A stretch of DNA of 64,000 nt from Brachycybe producta. Lineage: Eukaryota; Arthropoda; Diplopoda; Playtdesmida; Andrognathidae. Positions 19,640 to 30,639 of the stretch are shown one piece after another. How positions within the stretch are numbered: position 1 is the first letter of the stretch; every line of letters begins with the position of its first letter. The notes under the pieces are model-generated. The model was not told the DNA's origin and searched no databases. It was given only the letters and a program-made list of their open reading frames with translations. Position numbers and translations under genes: made by a program. The stretch is taken from the NCBI GenBank assembly GCA_036925085.1, contig JAUPFP010000090.1, positions 231,001 to 295,000 on the forward strand, read 5' to 3'.

Positions 19640-19820
19640 GAAAAAAAAATTTGGCGTTTATTTTGTTTTGTGTTTAATTTTGCGTCTATTGAGGTTTGGC
19701 GTTTTTTTCTTTCTCAATTTGTCACTTGTATAGTTTGCTGTTTGTTCAGTTTGGCGCTTATTCAGGTTGAGGTTTGTTCAGTTTGGCGTTTATTCCATTT
19801 GGCGCTTATTCAGCGCCACT
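19640..19820 (+). repeat. Degenerate minisatellite (GTTTGGCGTTTATTCA)
   Basis: Eight or so imperfect units of CAGTTTGGCG(T/C)TTATT, roughly 20-25 bp each. TTGGCG recurs and its mirror CGCCAAA occurs just upstream at 19601-19625. A 75-codon frame here is repeat-encoded. Confidence 0.7.
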
Positions 19821-20178
19821 TTTTCACTCTCACAATGTGGAGGAAACTGATCAGTATGAAGCATGCCAGAGATCAGATTAACATAAGCAATAGCTAGCCT
19901 CTTCCTCCAACTGTCGTCGTTGTCGTTTTTAACTTTTTACAAGCGTTTTTTTATTTAAGTTGACCATGGTCCATTGACTGTTTGGTTGGACTTGTATTTC
20001 ACCTTATTTTAACCAACTTCCACCCATTACCTACGAGTAGTGAGCTGAAATTGTGTACACTGCCAGCCTCTACTATTGCGACCTTGTTAATCTTATCAAA
20101 TTTTGACAGATCCTCGAATGACCTGTCCAGGATCCGTCGTTATATAGAGGACGGATACGTTAAATAACGTACTTTTCA

Positions 20179-20489
20179 ATACCTTGGTATACCTTGGTAC
20201 ACACATGAGTTAAATGAATTCAAATTAAATATGCTTAGGTGAATTATACGGAATCCAGTTAAGGACATGAACTTAAGTAAAAATTGACTTTATTATTATT
20301 TTTTTAAATTGAAATACTAAATCAATATTTTGTCAATAGTTTCTATATTTTCTATTTTTCTATATTTTCAGATTATTAACTGAATAAATTGAATTCGACA
20401 TATTGTTTGTTTGTCCTTCACCGGGCTCTGTAGAACACGTTTATTATTTAAATGCATTTAAAATATCAGGAGTGTGTGTACTAGGTATT
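20179..20489 (+). mobile_element. TIR-L element copy 2
   Basis: Left tip ACCTTGGTAT is duplicated (20181 and 20191). Right tip GTGTGTGTACTAGGTATT. Interior GAATCCAGTTAAGGACATGA and GTCCTTCACCGGGCTCTGTA match copy 1 closely, so the two insertions or a segmental duplication are fairly recent. Confidence 0.75.
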
Positions 20490-21505
20490 AGGCAACTTAT
20501 GTGGAAACGTCACGAGTGGATATACCACATTACATATTATGGACAGTTCGTCGTGTCTTAGTATAAAACTAAATGAAAACGTCTACGGAAAAACGTAGTT
20601 TTTTTTCTTTTATTTACTTGTTTATAAATAAGAATAAGCAGGAAGAAGAAAAAATCCATGAAATAAAATATCTGGCAGCTGTTTTATTTAACATTTTTTG
20701 TTGTTGTTTTTTCGTTTCAGATAAAGTTGATTCCTGAAAAAAAAAAAAAAACCAACAGTTGACAATTTATTCTGATGATGATGATGATGATAATGGCCAT
20801 TTGTCTGATAGAAAGAAGCTCAAAAAACAAAAAAACAAAGTATGTTTTGTTTATTTTTTTGTATAAAAAAGGGTATAATAACAAAACTGTCATCATAATG
20901 TCCTCTTCGTGAAAAAAAAAACAAGAAATAGAAATTAGAACAAAAGTGTAGTTGAAGTTGTGTCTTATGTCTCTGAGACAACAACAACAACAAGAAAAAA
21001 GAAAAAGTTTGGCAAAGAGCAAGCGACATGTCAATTATCTACTTGAAGGAGATGACACTTTAATTAGATTTCCTGTCTTATTTTTTCTCTCATGTGGTTC
21101 CCAATTTTGTTCCCTTTTCTTTCCATCCCCTTCCCATTAATATACCCTATCCTACCCTCCCCCCCCCAGAAAAAAAGATTAATTATCGTTCTTTTTCGTC
21201 TTTAAAATTGACTGAAAACTCTTGTGTTTTAATCTTATGGTATTTTTTTCTTCTTGTAATTTCTATATTGGTCTTGATGAATAATTGCCGTTAAATTGGT
21301 CTTACTTTGGTTTGATTGCACGCGTTCTCTAGTTTAATGCTGCTAGGTTTTTCTTTATTTTGGTGAAATCCGGAAACTGCGCCACAATTGGCTAATTTTG
21401 CGCCCGAGGTAGAGGTGAAAGTCGCCGACGTGCGCTACTGATTATATTTTGCCGCGTTGCGTCGCGTCACGTCACGGACGTCACTGAAATATATTAACAG
21501 GAGAC
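20490..21505. other. Mostly unassigned; CpG-dense patch at 21421-21480
   Basis: AT-rich with a GAT run at 20775-20791. At 21421-21480 there is an unusual cluster of CG dinucleotides (GCCGCGTTGCGTCGCGTCACG) in otherwise CG-poor DNA. No gene or family was recognised. Confidence 0.4.
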
Positions 21506-21510
21506 TGAAT

Positions 21511-21819
21511 TATACCTAGTACACACCTGATAATTTAAATACACTTAAATAATAAACGTGTTCTACAGAGCCCTGTGAAGGACAAATGAACAATATGTCG
21601 AATTCAATTTATTCAGTTAATAATCTTGAAAATATTGAGTTAATTAACTTAAATATAATTAGATAAACTATTGACAGTAAAATATTGATTTAGTATTTCA
21701 ATTTAAAATATTAATAATAAAGTGAATTTTTGTGTTCATGTCCTTAACTGGATTCCGTATAATTCACCTAAATACATTTAATTTGAATTAATTTAACTCA
21801 TGACTGTGTACAAGGTTTT
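21511..21819 (-). mobile_element. TIR-L element copy 3 (reverse)
   Basis: Starts TATACCTAGTACACACCTGA and ends GACTGTGTACAAGGTTTTA, inverted relative to copies 1 and 2. Inner landmarks ACAGAGCCCTGTGAAGGACA and TGTCCTTAACTGGATTCCGT are in reverse order as expected. Confidence 0.75.
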
Positions 21820-22640
21820 AAAATACATTTAAAGTTTTTCTTAATTTTGGCACCTTTGAATGTGTGGCACACCTTTAATATGAGGCTATAGAAAATCTCA
21901 CATAAAGAGGTTTTACATTGTTTTTCACCATGTTCAATTTAATTTTCTTAAGAAAGGAAGCATGTGAATTTAAGATTATTGCTTTCTTGTGAAAAGAAAA
22001 ATTCGAGCATAATTTCCGAACATTAATTCTTTAAAGACGCCCTCGGTTCCACATGTTTGTTTCTGGACACTCCTTTTTCTGTTTTTTTTTAAAAACAAGA
22101 TAATAGCTTCTTTTTTTCGTTTCCGGATGCACCCTTTTTACTTTCAGTGACCAATTTGTTCCCAACTTATACTTTAGCCAAAAATCGATATGAAACAATT
22201 TTTAAAAGTTAAAGATAATATTTTTCAGACAAAATGAAAAATAAAAAGAGAGCCGCAAGTAATCAATACTGGTAATCATGGTAATAATCTAATAGAATAT
22301 ATATATGTGCGAGGTGATAAATGTGGTTTTTCTGTGATGGACAATGGTGGTTTTTGTGGTCATTGTGTTGGACAACAGGAAACAAGTGACGTTTCAAAAG
22401 TTCACCTTATTATATGTATAATGATGTGGGGGTGGTTTTTTTTATTCATGGTGTTTGATGTCATCCATTGAAGAAAAATAGAAAAGTAAATTCAGAAGAC
22501 TATAGAAGGATTTGAAGCAAATATGGCTGTGTTTAGATTATTGTTTCTGCAGAAAATATACAAAAGATGATAGATATTGGTAGAAAGATATGTCTGGTGT
22601 ATGGTGTGGTCCATGTTGATATTGTCTGTTTTTAAAATAA
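21820..22640. other. Unassigned AT-rich stretch
   Basis: No recognised family. Words TGGTGGTTTTTGTGGTC and GTGGGGGTGGTTTTT are purine/GT-rich. No coding evidence. Confidence 0.4.
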
Positions 22641-23015
22641 AGTCTAGTAGAATTTCTCACAGCTATTTTTACAGGGATTGTTTAGACATAGCCTCCTTAA
22701 AGGCCTCCTCATTTTCGCCAAAGTCAATACAGTAACATTCTGAGAAAAAAAAAGTATGGCGGCCATATTGTCTGTTAAAACCCAAACCACCAAAAAGTTT
22801 GGTGGCCTAGAAATTAATTTATTACACATCATACAATTATTTAATATAAAATAATTAAAAACTGCTTAAACTGAGCAACTACTTAAAGGTAGCAGATGCT
22901 TAAACTTAGCAGCTACTTAAAGTTAGTAGCTACTTAAAGTTAGTAGCTACTTAAAGTTAGTAGCTACTTAAAGTTAACTACATGTAAAAATAGCTGTGAG
23001 AAATTCTACCAGTCT
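22641..23015. mobile_element. Foldback element with internal minisatellite
   Basis: Left tip TAGAATTTCTCACAGCTATT is mirrored exactly by AATAGCTGTGAGAAATTCTA at the right. Pairing extends to about 31 of 33 bp. Inside is a 17 bp tandem CTTAAAGTTAGTAGCTA (about 22865-22985, six units), the last unit running into the right arm. No frame of note. Confidence 0.75.
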
Positions 23016-23155
23016 TTTTAAAAGAGAAATTTATCAACATGAAGCACTATTCCATTATTAATAAATTGCATACAAGAAGCATGAACAATTTTTGAATTAC
23101 GTAGAACATGTATGAAAATAAAGTTTACAAGCTTTGCTTATAGACTAGAATGCAG

Positions 23156-23352
23156 ACAGGCAAGTAAAGACAGGAACACGCAGACATTTGCTCTGTGCCC
23201 CTTTTATGAGGACAGGCAACTTCTAATTGGTTTGTTATGTGGTCTGACATCACATGCCCCGCCCTTTTCAATTTCCAATTGGTTGATATTTGGTCTCATG
23301 TTCATAAAACTGCAGAGCAAACGTCTGTGTGTCCCTGTCTTTAAATGCCTGT
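23156..23352. mobile_element. MITE-9 copy d
   Basis: Ends ACAGGCAAGTAAAGACAGG and CCTGTCTTTAAATGCCTGT, with GCAGACATTTGCTCTG mirrored at 23313-23328. Core ACATGCCCCGCCCTTTTCA. CRE-like word decayed to TGACATCA. Flanks AGAATGCAG and AGAAGGTAG share 7 of 9 bases at a one-base offset. Confidence 0.75.
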
Positions 23353-23485
23353 AAGAAGGTAGTGGCGAATTTTGGCATTTCTAGGACACTTCACCTAAAG
23401 TTGTTTCCTTAAAAGACAGTTCACCTAAACAATTACACCTAAACCAAATACTCTTAAATGTTATTTTTTTCTCACCTAAATGACA

Positions 23486-23785
23486 ATTACACCTGATAAT
23501 TTAAATGCATTTAAATAATAAATGTGTTCTACAGAGCCCCTTGTAGGACGAACAAACAATATGTCGAATTCAATTTATTCAGTTAATAATCTGAAAATAT
23601 TGAGTTAATACTTAAATATAAATTATATATAAACGATTGACAAATTATTGATTTAGTATTTCAATTTAAAATATTAATAATAAAGTCAATTTTTATTTGG
23701 TGTTCATGTCCTTAACTGGATTCCGTATAATTCACCTAAACACATTTAATTTGAATTCATTTAACTCGTGTGTGTACAAGGTATT
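23486..23785 (-). mobile_element. TIR-L element copy 4 (reverse, left tip lost)
   Basis: Begins ACACCTGATAATTTAAATGC without the AATACCTAGTAC tip and ends GTGTGTGTACAAGGTATTA. The flanks repeat CACCTAAA(T) many times (23390-23480 and 23850-23950), so it may sit in a CACCTAAA-rich repeat. Confidence 0.7.
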
Positions 23786-24990
23786 AAGGAAGCTCTTTTA
23801 ACACATTTTCATTAAAAAACATTTAAGATAATACTACATTATTTACCTCAATTTGTTCACCTAAAGTATGTTTCACTCCAAACATTTTTCACCTAAATAT
23901 TTTTTACTAAATCATTTCTTCAAGAAACAAATTCACCTAAAATATATTTTAGGCGATTATATTTTTATCAATGTGTAAATGTGTTTGCAGTGATTGCTTC
24001 TTTTCAGGGGCTAATTCTAATTTAAAAGAAAAACACACATCTATAAAGTATTTAAAAGTTTTTGGTTTTTATGTTGAAGACTAAAAACATGTGTTAAATG
24101 TTTCAATTGTTGTTCTTAAACGTTATATAAACCTTCTAGTTCTTTTTATAGTTTAAAGTATATTGTATATTATATACAAATGTTGGAAGAAAAAAAAAAA
24201 AAAACGGAATCATTTTGAGTCAGTTTCACTATGAAATAACTAACATTTTTGAAATAGTACAATATTATATATATATATGTCAAAGGAAGGATTTCTCAAG
24301 AAAAAAGAAAGACAGACTTTCTTACAGCTGGATAAAAGATGGAAAATAAGAGAGGATTTTAAATATAACAAAAAAAAAAAAGACGAGAAAACCATTTATA
24401 CAAAAATGTGTGTGTTTTGTAATGGAATAAATGAAAATAAAAAATGTCTGAAATGGTATATTATTTCCAAGCCATTAGAGATGCCGACATTTCAAACAAG
24501 TCTACGGTCTAACAACACCTTTAGTATGAAGAAGATCACATGAAAGGGAAAAAGAAAAATACCCCCAAATAAACGATAAAAATGCAAGAAAGTAGAAAAA
24601 CTCTTGTCAGTGTGTGCACCTTGAAGAATATAAGGATAGAGAGGAGGAGGAGGAGGGTAAAGGCTCAAAATCGATTCAAATGAAATAGAAAAAGTGCATA
24701 TAAGGGTTGTAACTTGTAACCAAATAATGCAAAAAATAAAAAATACAGAAATATTACAACAAATATAGATTTGTATTATCAGGTGGTGCAGGTAAAACGT
24801 ATCTTTTTTTTTAAAGATGAATATTGCAGAATTTATAAAAAAAATTACACATTTGGAATTTTTACACATTCTTCAAACATATTACTAAATTAATAATTTG
24901 TACCAAACTTGAAACAAATTAGTTAAATATTAATAATATTTAATTTTTAAATTGACATGTTAAAGAGTGGGTTTCCTGATGCGCACCCAT
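23786..24990. other. Unassigned AT-rich stretch
   Basis: The CACCTAAA-type words continue to about 23945. An AT run lies at 24264-24278. Plus- and minus-strand frames of 88 and 125 codons (24277-24543 and 24492-24869) are lysine- or phenylalanine-rich chance frames without motifs. Confidence 0.45.
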
Positions 24991-24996
24991 TATAAA

Positions 24997-25303
24997 CAGG
25001 GCTCGGATTTTCATGCAATATCAAGCGAATATGCCTCAATCTGTGTGTGTGTAGCAAGGCTCAATTGTGAATTAACAATTCCGTTTAAATTAAATAAAAA
25101 TGATGTGTTTTTTTGGTTAGAAGCTATAACACTAATTGATAAATGATAGTAACCAGACATATAGCCTCTAACCAGCCTTTTGATTATAAAAAGCATAATT
25201 GTAGTTGGTCTTTAATAATAATGATGATGATTACTTCACTATTGGCACTTGGGCCACACATTGAGAAACATTTTTTTGATATTGCATAACAATTTGAGCC
25301 CTA
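24997..25303. mobile_element. hAT-CGG element copy 3
   Basis: Starts CAGGGCTCGGATTTTCATGC and ends TTGAGCCCTA. Arms and centre (AGACATATAGCCTCTAACCAG) follow the family. Flanking 8-mers do not match, so the duplication is eroded. Confidence 0.65.
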
Positions 25304-26218
25304 TTCATTTCGAAACATTTTTGTTTTATTAAATGTGAAACTCACTTAGACTAGCCATTTTAGAAATTTGTTTAAAATTGACAATGCTTTTTTTTTCACA
25401 ATAAAATACCACTCTAGCAAAACCATAAATTTGCTGTTGTCTTCAGAATCAATAAAACAATATACAAAATCAATAATTTATAGCAAATCTACAAAATTGA
25501 TACCATTTTTAATATTTGTATTTAATATGTCATCTTAGTATTGTCAATAACAAACAAATTCTAGAGAGTAATTTTTAAAGTTTGAAAATGGTTATTAATA
25601 AATGATATTATTTTAACTAAAAATACATTTTATCTTTTTTGTATGTGACACGAAAACAAGGTATCATCATCATCTTAAATCCATAAACACGATTTTCTTT
25701 ATAAAAAAAAAGTGAAAATATTATTTTATTTTGAAAATACAGATTCTATAAATCATATTTTCGTTGAATCTCGTCTTTGAAAAAAAAAAAGGCTTTTTAA
25801 AAGAGAGTGATAGGAAAAAAAAAAGAGGCCAGCCACCACCACCACCACCACAGTTTTGCGATAAACACACTTATCTGTGTATAGAAAAGTGATGCACTTG
25901 CACCCTTTAATACAGATAACCAATTGTATGAGAAACCATCAATATATATATTGTGTTAGAAAATATAGCTCTTCAAAGATAGCAGCTAGAATCTCATCAA
26001 TTTCTAGAGAAAATAGCTCGAACTCTGAACTTATTCATCAACCATAGCGACTCGCTGGATTTTACAGACGGTCTAACTGTCCTCAAATCCACGTTTGTTT
26101 CACCATTTATACATAAATATACAAAAGAATATATGGTTCGCACACAAAGGCACCAAGAACTTCATAACAATATATAACATTAAAACAATAAACTATATAA
26201 ATCATAAGTCGGTTTGAT
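25304..26218. other. Unassigned stretch with a CCA run
   Basis: A (CCA)n run at 25832-25851. The part from 25990 to 26218 is more balanced in composition than its surroundings and precedes the open stretch on the minus strand. It could be its 3' untranslated side if that stretch is real. Confidence 0.35.
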
Positions 26219-26443
26219 TTACTGTTTGTTAAGCTCTACAGGTTCTTCCTTGATTAAGAGTTCCACATCACCGAACCCACTAGGATATATCCTGCTTGGA
26301 TCGACAATATAGTAGGCCCCTTGACCAACCTCTTATCTTGGTTTGCATGGAGGTTTTGTCTTGATGACCTTCCAGCCACCCCCAAGCATAAGAAAAAACA
26401 CCTGTTTCAATCCATTAATTTTACGAGGGGCATCTAAAAACCG
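26219..26443 (-). pseudogene. Unidentified open stretch with one internal stop
   Basis: On the minus strand, one frame reads 36 residues, a TAA at 26333-26335, then 37 residues to a TAA at 26219-26221. The second part includes GAYYIVDPSRIYPSGFGDVE and ELLIKEEPVELNKQ at the end. The first includes GGGWKVIKTKPPCKPR. Composition (G, P, D, W, acidic tail) looks protein-like, unlike chance frames nearby. CAA to TAA would explain the stop. I do not recognise the protein. It could be a decayed transposon gene, a host pseudogene or a last exon beginning after 26333. Splice sites were not resolved. Confidence 0.35.
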
Positions 26444-27150
26444 TTACACATGATGATGTCATATCTGCACCATTGCCTTTCACATTTTGACGTGCAACAT
26501 TCACTGGCCACATGTAACCTGCTACAAGTCGCTGTGGCTGACAAAGGTGTTGTCAAGTCGCTGTTGATGTGTGTGTGTCTGGTAATTATTGCCCAGTCTG
26601 TACTACACTTGAAAGTATTTCTTCTAGAAATCTAAGCGAATCTAGCTGCGAATTCTGGAGAGCTAGTTTTTCTACTACATACATACTGTATATACTGTAT
26701 ATATATATATATATAGGGAGAGGGAGTAAATAATGGATTTTGCAATAAGTCTTGTCTATATAGAAGCCAATGGTGAGGGTCAGCTGTTGCTGTACCAATG
26801 TATAAGTGAAGTTTAAAAATAGGTATGACCTCAAATGATTGAATTTGTTCCCATGGTTCGTTCTGATTCTCCACAGGGTTTTCTTCTTATTCAACCAATT
26901 TTGAATTCATGTCTCATATTATATTCTTTATAATGTTTAAAAAAAGGCCCTAAGCCTATAAATATGAACCCTATGTGTCTTCGAGGCATTCATCATTTGA
27001 TTTTTTTACCTTCTTCTGACCTTTAATCATTCTCACTTTAACAAATATAAAAGTACCTTAACAACATACCACCATCACCATGCCTCACTTTTTTTCTGCC
27101 TTAAATTAAATGTTGAAGTTCTCTTATACTGTATTGTGTAGGCTATGCAG
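26444..27150. other. Unassigned stretch
   Basis: Upstream (minus-strand sense) of the open stretch. Holds an AT run (26697-26716) with TACATACTGTATATACTG before it. No further coding segment was identified in any frame. Confidence 0.4.
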
Positions 27151-27158
27151 TATGTGTT

Positions 27159-27833
27159 GCCGCCATTGTGCAAAATCAGGGATTCTGTAGATTTCTTAGG
27201 CAATCTGTGATATAATTTTCATTCGCAACATTAATATCGTTTTTAGGTAATGTGTAGAATTTCTGGAACAAACAGGCAATCTGCATAATAACTAAACCAC
27301 TAAATAATCTGCAAAACACTAATCTATTTAGGCAATGTGCAATAATGCTTATATTAAACAGTTAATATGCAAAACCTAAAAGTGAGAATAATATTACTAA
27401 ACTTGAAAATAACTTTTAGAAATTGTGAACATTTCCATACAAACTTATGGAATATTGCAAATAAACTGGCATTTGCGCATAATCACTAGGGATCGGATTT
27501 GTATGCAATATAAAGCAAATGTTTCTCAATTGGTTCAAGGGCGAATTGCGAAGTAACAACTTCCGTTTAGATCAGCCAACGAGATTATAGTTTTATCAAT
27601 TAAAAACACTGATTAGAAGAGGTAAGATACTTTGACACGCTTTTGACACGATGGGCCACAAATCGAGAAACATTTGCTTTGATTTATTACTGCATATAAT
27701 TCCGAGCCCTGATAATGTCATAGAATTTTTTAGGCATATTGTCTCAGAGTTTGTAAATTTATACTAGCGAATTGGTAGTTTTGCACATTGTCTAGGAAAT
27801 CTGCATAATTTCTGGTTTTTCAAATTGGCGGTA
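27159..27833. mobile_element. Inverted-repeat element with TCTGCAAA-type arms
   Basis: Left CCGCCATTGTGCAAAATCAG pairs imperfectly with the right end CTGGTTTTTCAAATTGGCGG. Arms carry TAGGCAATCTGC and GACAATGTGC words related to PAL-S. It is interrupted by hAT-CGG copy 4 (27487-27711). Ends approximate. Confidence 0.5.
27487..27711. mobile_element. hAT-CGG element copy 4 (internally deleted)
   Basis: Starts TAGGGATCGGATTTGTATGC and ends ATTCCGAGCCCTG. Flanks ATAATCAC (27479-27486) and ATAATGTC (27712-27719) agree at 6 of 8. The centre with the TAGCCTC words is missing. Confidence 0.7.
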
Positions 27834-27834
27834 T

Positions 27835-28440
27835 CATATATAAATACACGAGTATGAGTGGAACCAACTGAAGCTGACAAAACTTAAAAAAAAAATCAAT
27901 TTGTGGACAACAAAACCTTCCAGCATAAAGATCAATGAAAAAAGAAAAAATCGACATCGCTATTTTTTTTTCTAGATGAAAAAAAAAATATATTACATAT
28001 TCTTATAAACACTTTTTATTAGATATTTTAAATCGAATTTTACATGAATTTTATTTGCTTCTAAAATGGAAATTTGAAATATTGATTACATTTGTTTCTA
28101 TTTTATTGTTTCATCTTTTTCTTTCAACCCTAATGTTCTTTTTTTTTTTACAGTAAAAATTTAATGAGATTTTCTGTTTTAAAAATGTTCTGAAATTTTT
28201 TTAATGTTTTTCTAATAATAAATGTGATTACATTTAATTTTTGTCATTTTAATTGTTTATTTTTTTAAATATTTCTTTCTACAAATGTATGTTCTTTTTT
28301 GTCAATTCTAATTTCCATTGTTGTTGTTTTTTAAATGGTGAACAAGATTTTGTTTTTGAAGGGTTTTGGAAGCAATAATAAAATCGAAAATATCGCCATT
28401 ATTAGACGACAATGAGACATATAAGTGCTGCTACTCTATG
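27835..28440. other. Unassigned AT-rich stretch
   Basis: Very AT-rich, T runs up to ten bases. No family, RNA or coding signal seen. Confidence 0.45.
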
Positions 28441-28445
28441 GTATG

Positions 28446-28872
28446 AAGCCTCGTTTTCACGGTGGCGATAGTTCTATCGTGAGAGTAGCTGTCATGAAAG
28501 TTGCGATAGTTCACTTTCTCACGATAGCAACTGTCTACACGTGTTGAAGTAACGTGATAGTTGTCTGTCACATGGCAGTGTGACGTCTACTTCACAGATA
28601 TCATTGAGTCAACAACAGTGTTGCCTTTCTCCCTCCAGAAGCCTATTTTCCCTATAAAGTGGATATTTCCCTACAAAGCGGTCACTCAACAACTATTACT
28701 ATATTGCGACAGTACTATCAACTATCTAGTCAAACGAGATAGTTGTGATAGCGTTATCGCAACAGTGTGATAGTGGCTATCATGTGGTCTTCACGATGAT
28801 AGTTCTCGCGATAGTTGCTGCTCTCATGACAGCGCAACTATTGTGAAAACTATCATCGTGAAAACGAGGCTT
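28446..28872. mobile_element. Foldback element with CTATC-rich arms
   Basis: AAGCCTCGTTTTCACGGTGG is mirrored by ATCGTGAAAACGAGGCTT at the right. Arms are built from GCGATAGTT and CTATCG words that pair in many registers, so several hairpins are possible. The tip CCTCGTTTTCAC resembles the TIR-G tip, suggesting related ends. A 69-codon frame inside is not supported. Confidence 0.7.
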
Positions 28873-29555
28873 TACTAAAATTGCAAGAAATAGTCTCACA
28901 ATCATTCATTGAAGATACATTAAAGCACAAAATGCAATATAAATTTTGTAAAGGATCTTTCTATTTTTAAATAATGTTTAAAATCTAACATTTTTTTTAA
29001 CTCCATGTTAAATCACATAGGATCAAAAACCGTCCCACTAAAGTTTGCAGAACTCTCGTTAAAAATGATTTAGAGCAATAACAAAATAGGTAACACGTGC
29101 ATTAACGTATAGGCTTCACGCTGATTCCTTTTTTTTATAAGCTTAGCACGTGCAAATGTTTTTTTCTATTAAATTTTTATGTGACTTCATACCTGGACAA
29201 AAACCATTTTAAAACCAAAAACGATCGCAGCGCCTTATATTCGGAGAAACTTTGAATTAAACACTGTATTAAATCAAACATGTGCTATTGTTGCTTTGCT
29301 GATTTTTGAACGGCGCGGCTGAGATTCATGCCACCGAAGTTGCCGCCGATTTCATTTTTCAGTCGGCTTTCAATAAATATGCCATTTTCTTCTGCTGTTT
29401 TGCACTAACTTTAAGCAAGCGTAGCGAGCAAATTTTTAAAAAATTTAACTTATTACTTTCTTTAGGATTTTTAATAGTAAAGAACATCAATTTTCCTTTT
29501 TTTTCTGCTGCAATTTTTAAACTTTAATTGAGTTTCATTATGAAATCAACCCTGA
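28873..29555. other. Unassigned stretch
   Basis: Contains ACACGTGCATTA and TTAGCACGTGCAAAT words (29093 and 29142), each with a CACGTG E-box. A GC-richer patch at 29300-29370 (GCCACCGAAGTTGCCGCCG) opens a 73-codon frame with no recognised motif. Confidence 0.4.
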
Positions 29556-29559
29556 AACT

Positions 29560-29625
29560 GGGAAAATGCCCGATTGCCAGATAGGCCAGTCCGTAAGGCC
29601 ATAACCAGGTTGGGAACTACTGTCA
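29560..29625 (-). mobile_element. Two hAT-like right ends
   Basis: AATGCCCGATTGCCAGATAG then GGCCAGTCCG is the mirror of the GGACTGGCC...GGGCAAATGCCC hAT MITE start. It is followed by CAGGTTGGGAACTACTG, the mirror of a CAGTGGTTCCCAACC-type hAT start. Partners were not found. Remnants only. Confidence 0.4.
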
Positions 29626-30209
29626 TAAAGTATACAAAAAGGACTCAGTAGGATGAACTTAAAAGCTTAATGGGATAAGGCATTAAAGCGAAAAGGACTT
29701 AACGTGAAAAGTTAATCATGTGACACAGCATTTCTCTCTCCATTACAACTACCATTAAATAGAATGACTTCTATTAGAAGCAACAACAAAAAAAAATATG
29801 AGTAAAACTGAATATTCTCAACATGTGTGACGTCACTTATCCAAGTCATATTGTTCATTTGACATGACAAAGATGTCTTGACAATTGGATTCACATTTTC
29901 CTCAAACTTTTTTTTAGTAAAGATTTAAGTTTTAGGTGGTCCAATCAAAAAGTTCCCGGACTGGCGGATGAAAAAAGTAACTGACTTATCTCGGTCTCCT
30001 TCGGAATTGATGCGCCAAAAAGAGCTCCTGTAAGTCTTTTTGTGGAACACTGTTCAGAATGCTTGTTGTTTTGAGAGGAAAAAAATATGCATGGGGGTGT
30101 ATGGGGCACCGTTCATGTCAAAAATACACCGAATTAGTGATATCACTAATTCAATTTATTATATCATTAATTTCAAAAGACAAGGTAGTTTGCACTGGCG
30201 GCACACACT

Positions 30210-30358
30210 CAGGGCCGGACTGGCTAGTGGTTGGCCCCACCGGCTAAGATATTGTGTTGGCCCCATTTTTTTAATTTATTTATTTTTGGCCCCCATTTTC
30301 TTTTGGCTCCCAATTGACCGGCGATCGCCGGTCAGCCGGCCGGGCCAGTCCGGGCCTG
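30210..30358. mobile_element. hAT MITE with perfect 8 bp duplication
   Basis: Starts CAGGGCCGGACTGGC and ends GCCAGTCCGGGCCTG, matching 14 of 15. Flanked on both sides by CACACACT (30202-30209 and 30359-30366). 149 bp. Inside is the palindrome GACCGGCGATCGCCGGTC. The CAGGGCCGGACTGGC tip is a known animal hAT MITE type. The clean duplication implies insertion after the mariner-like host. Confidence 0.9.
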
Positions 30359-30516
30359 CACACACTGCCTTGTTTTATTTTTTAAACTTAATGGCCCCAA
30401 AAAAATTTGTTAAATTCCTACTCTCCATACTCAACAGACGGGTCACTCCATGTAATTTTTTTTTACCAGTTTCTAACATAAAAAGACGTCATTTGATGAT
30501 GTTATTTAAATTATAA

Positions 30517-30639
30517 TTGCAAAATGACGAGCATTCTCAACAGTGTTATACAAAAGGACTTCCATTAGCTGTTTCGAAAGTGGCTTTGATGTCTCAATAC
30601 ATAAGGAGAGACTACTTTGAATGGGGAGACCATTATTGA
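30517..30639 (+). pseudogene. Possible mariner transposase C-terminal remnant
   Basis: A 40-codon open stretch ending in TGA, 70 bp inside the right TIR, where a mariner transposase gene would end. It includes SKVALMSQYIRRDYFEWG, similar in style to the conserved C-terminal Q/V..CI...G.YFE pattern of mariner transposases. The catalytic D,D34D core is not present. Identity is inferred from position and this short pattern. Confidence 0.35.
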
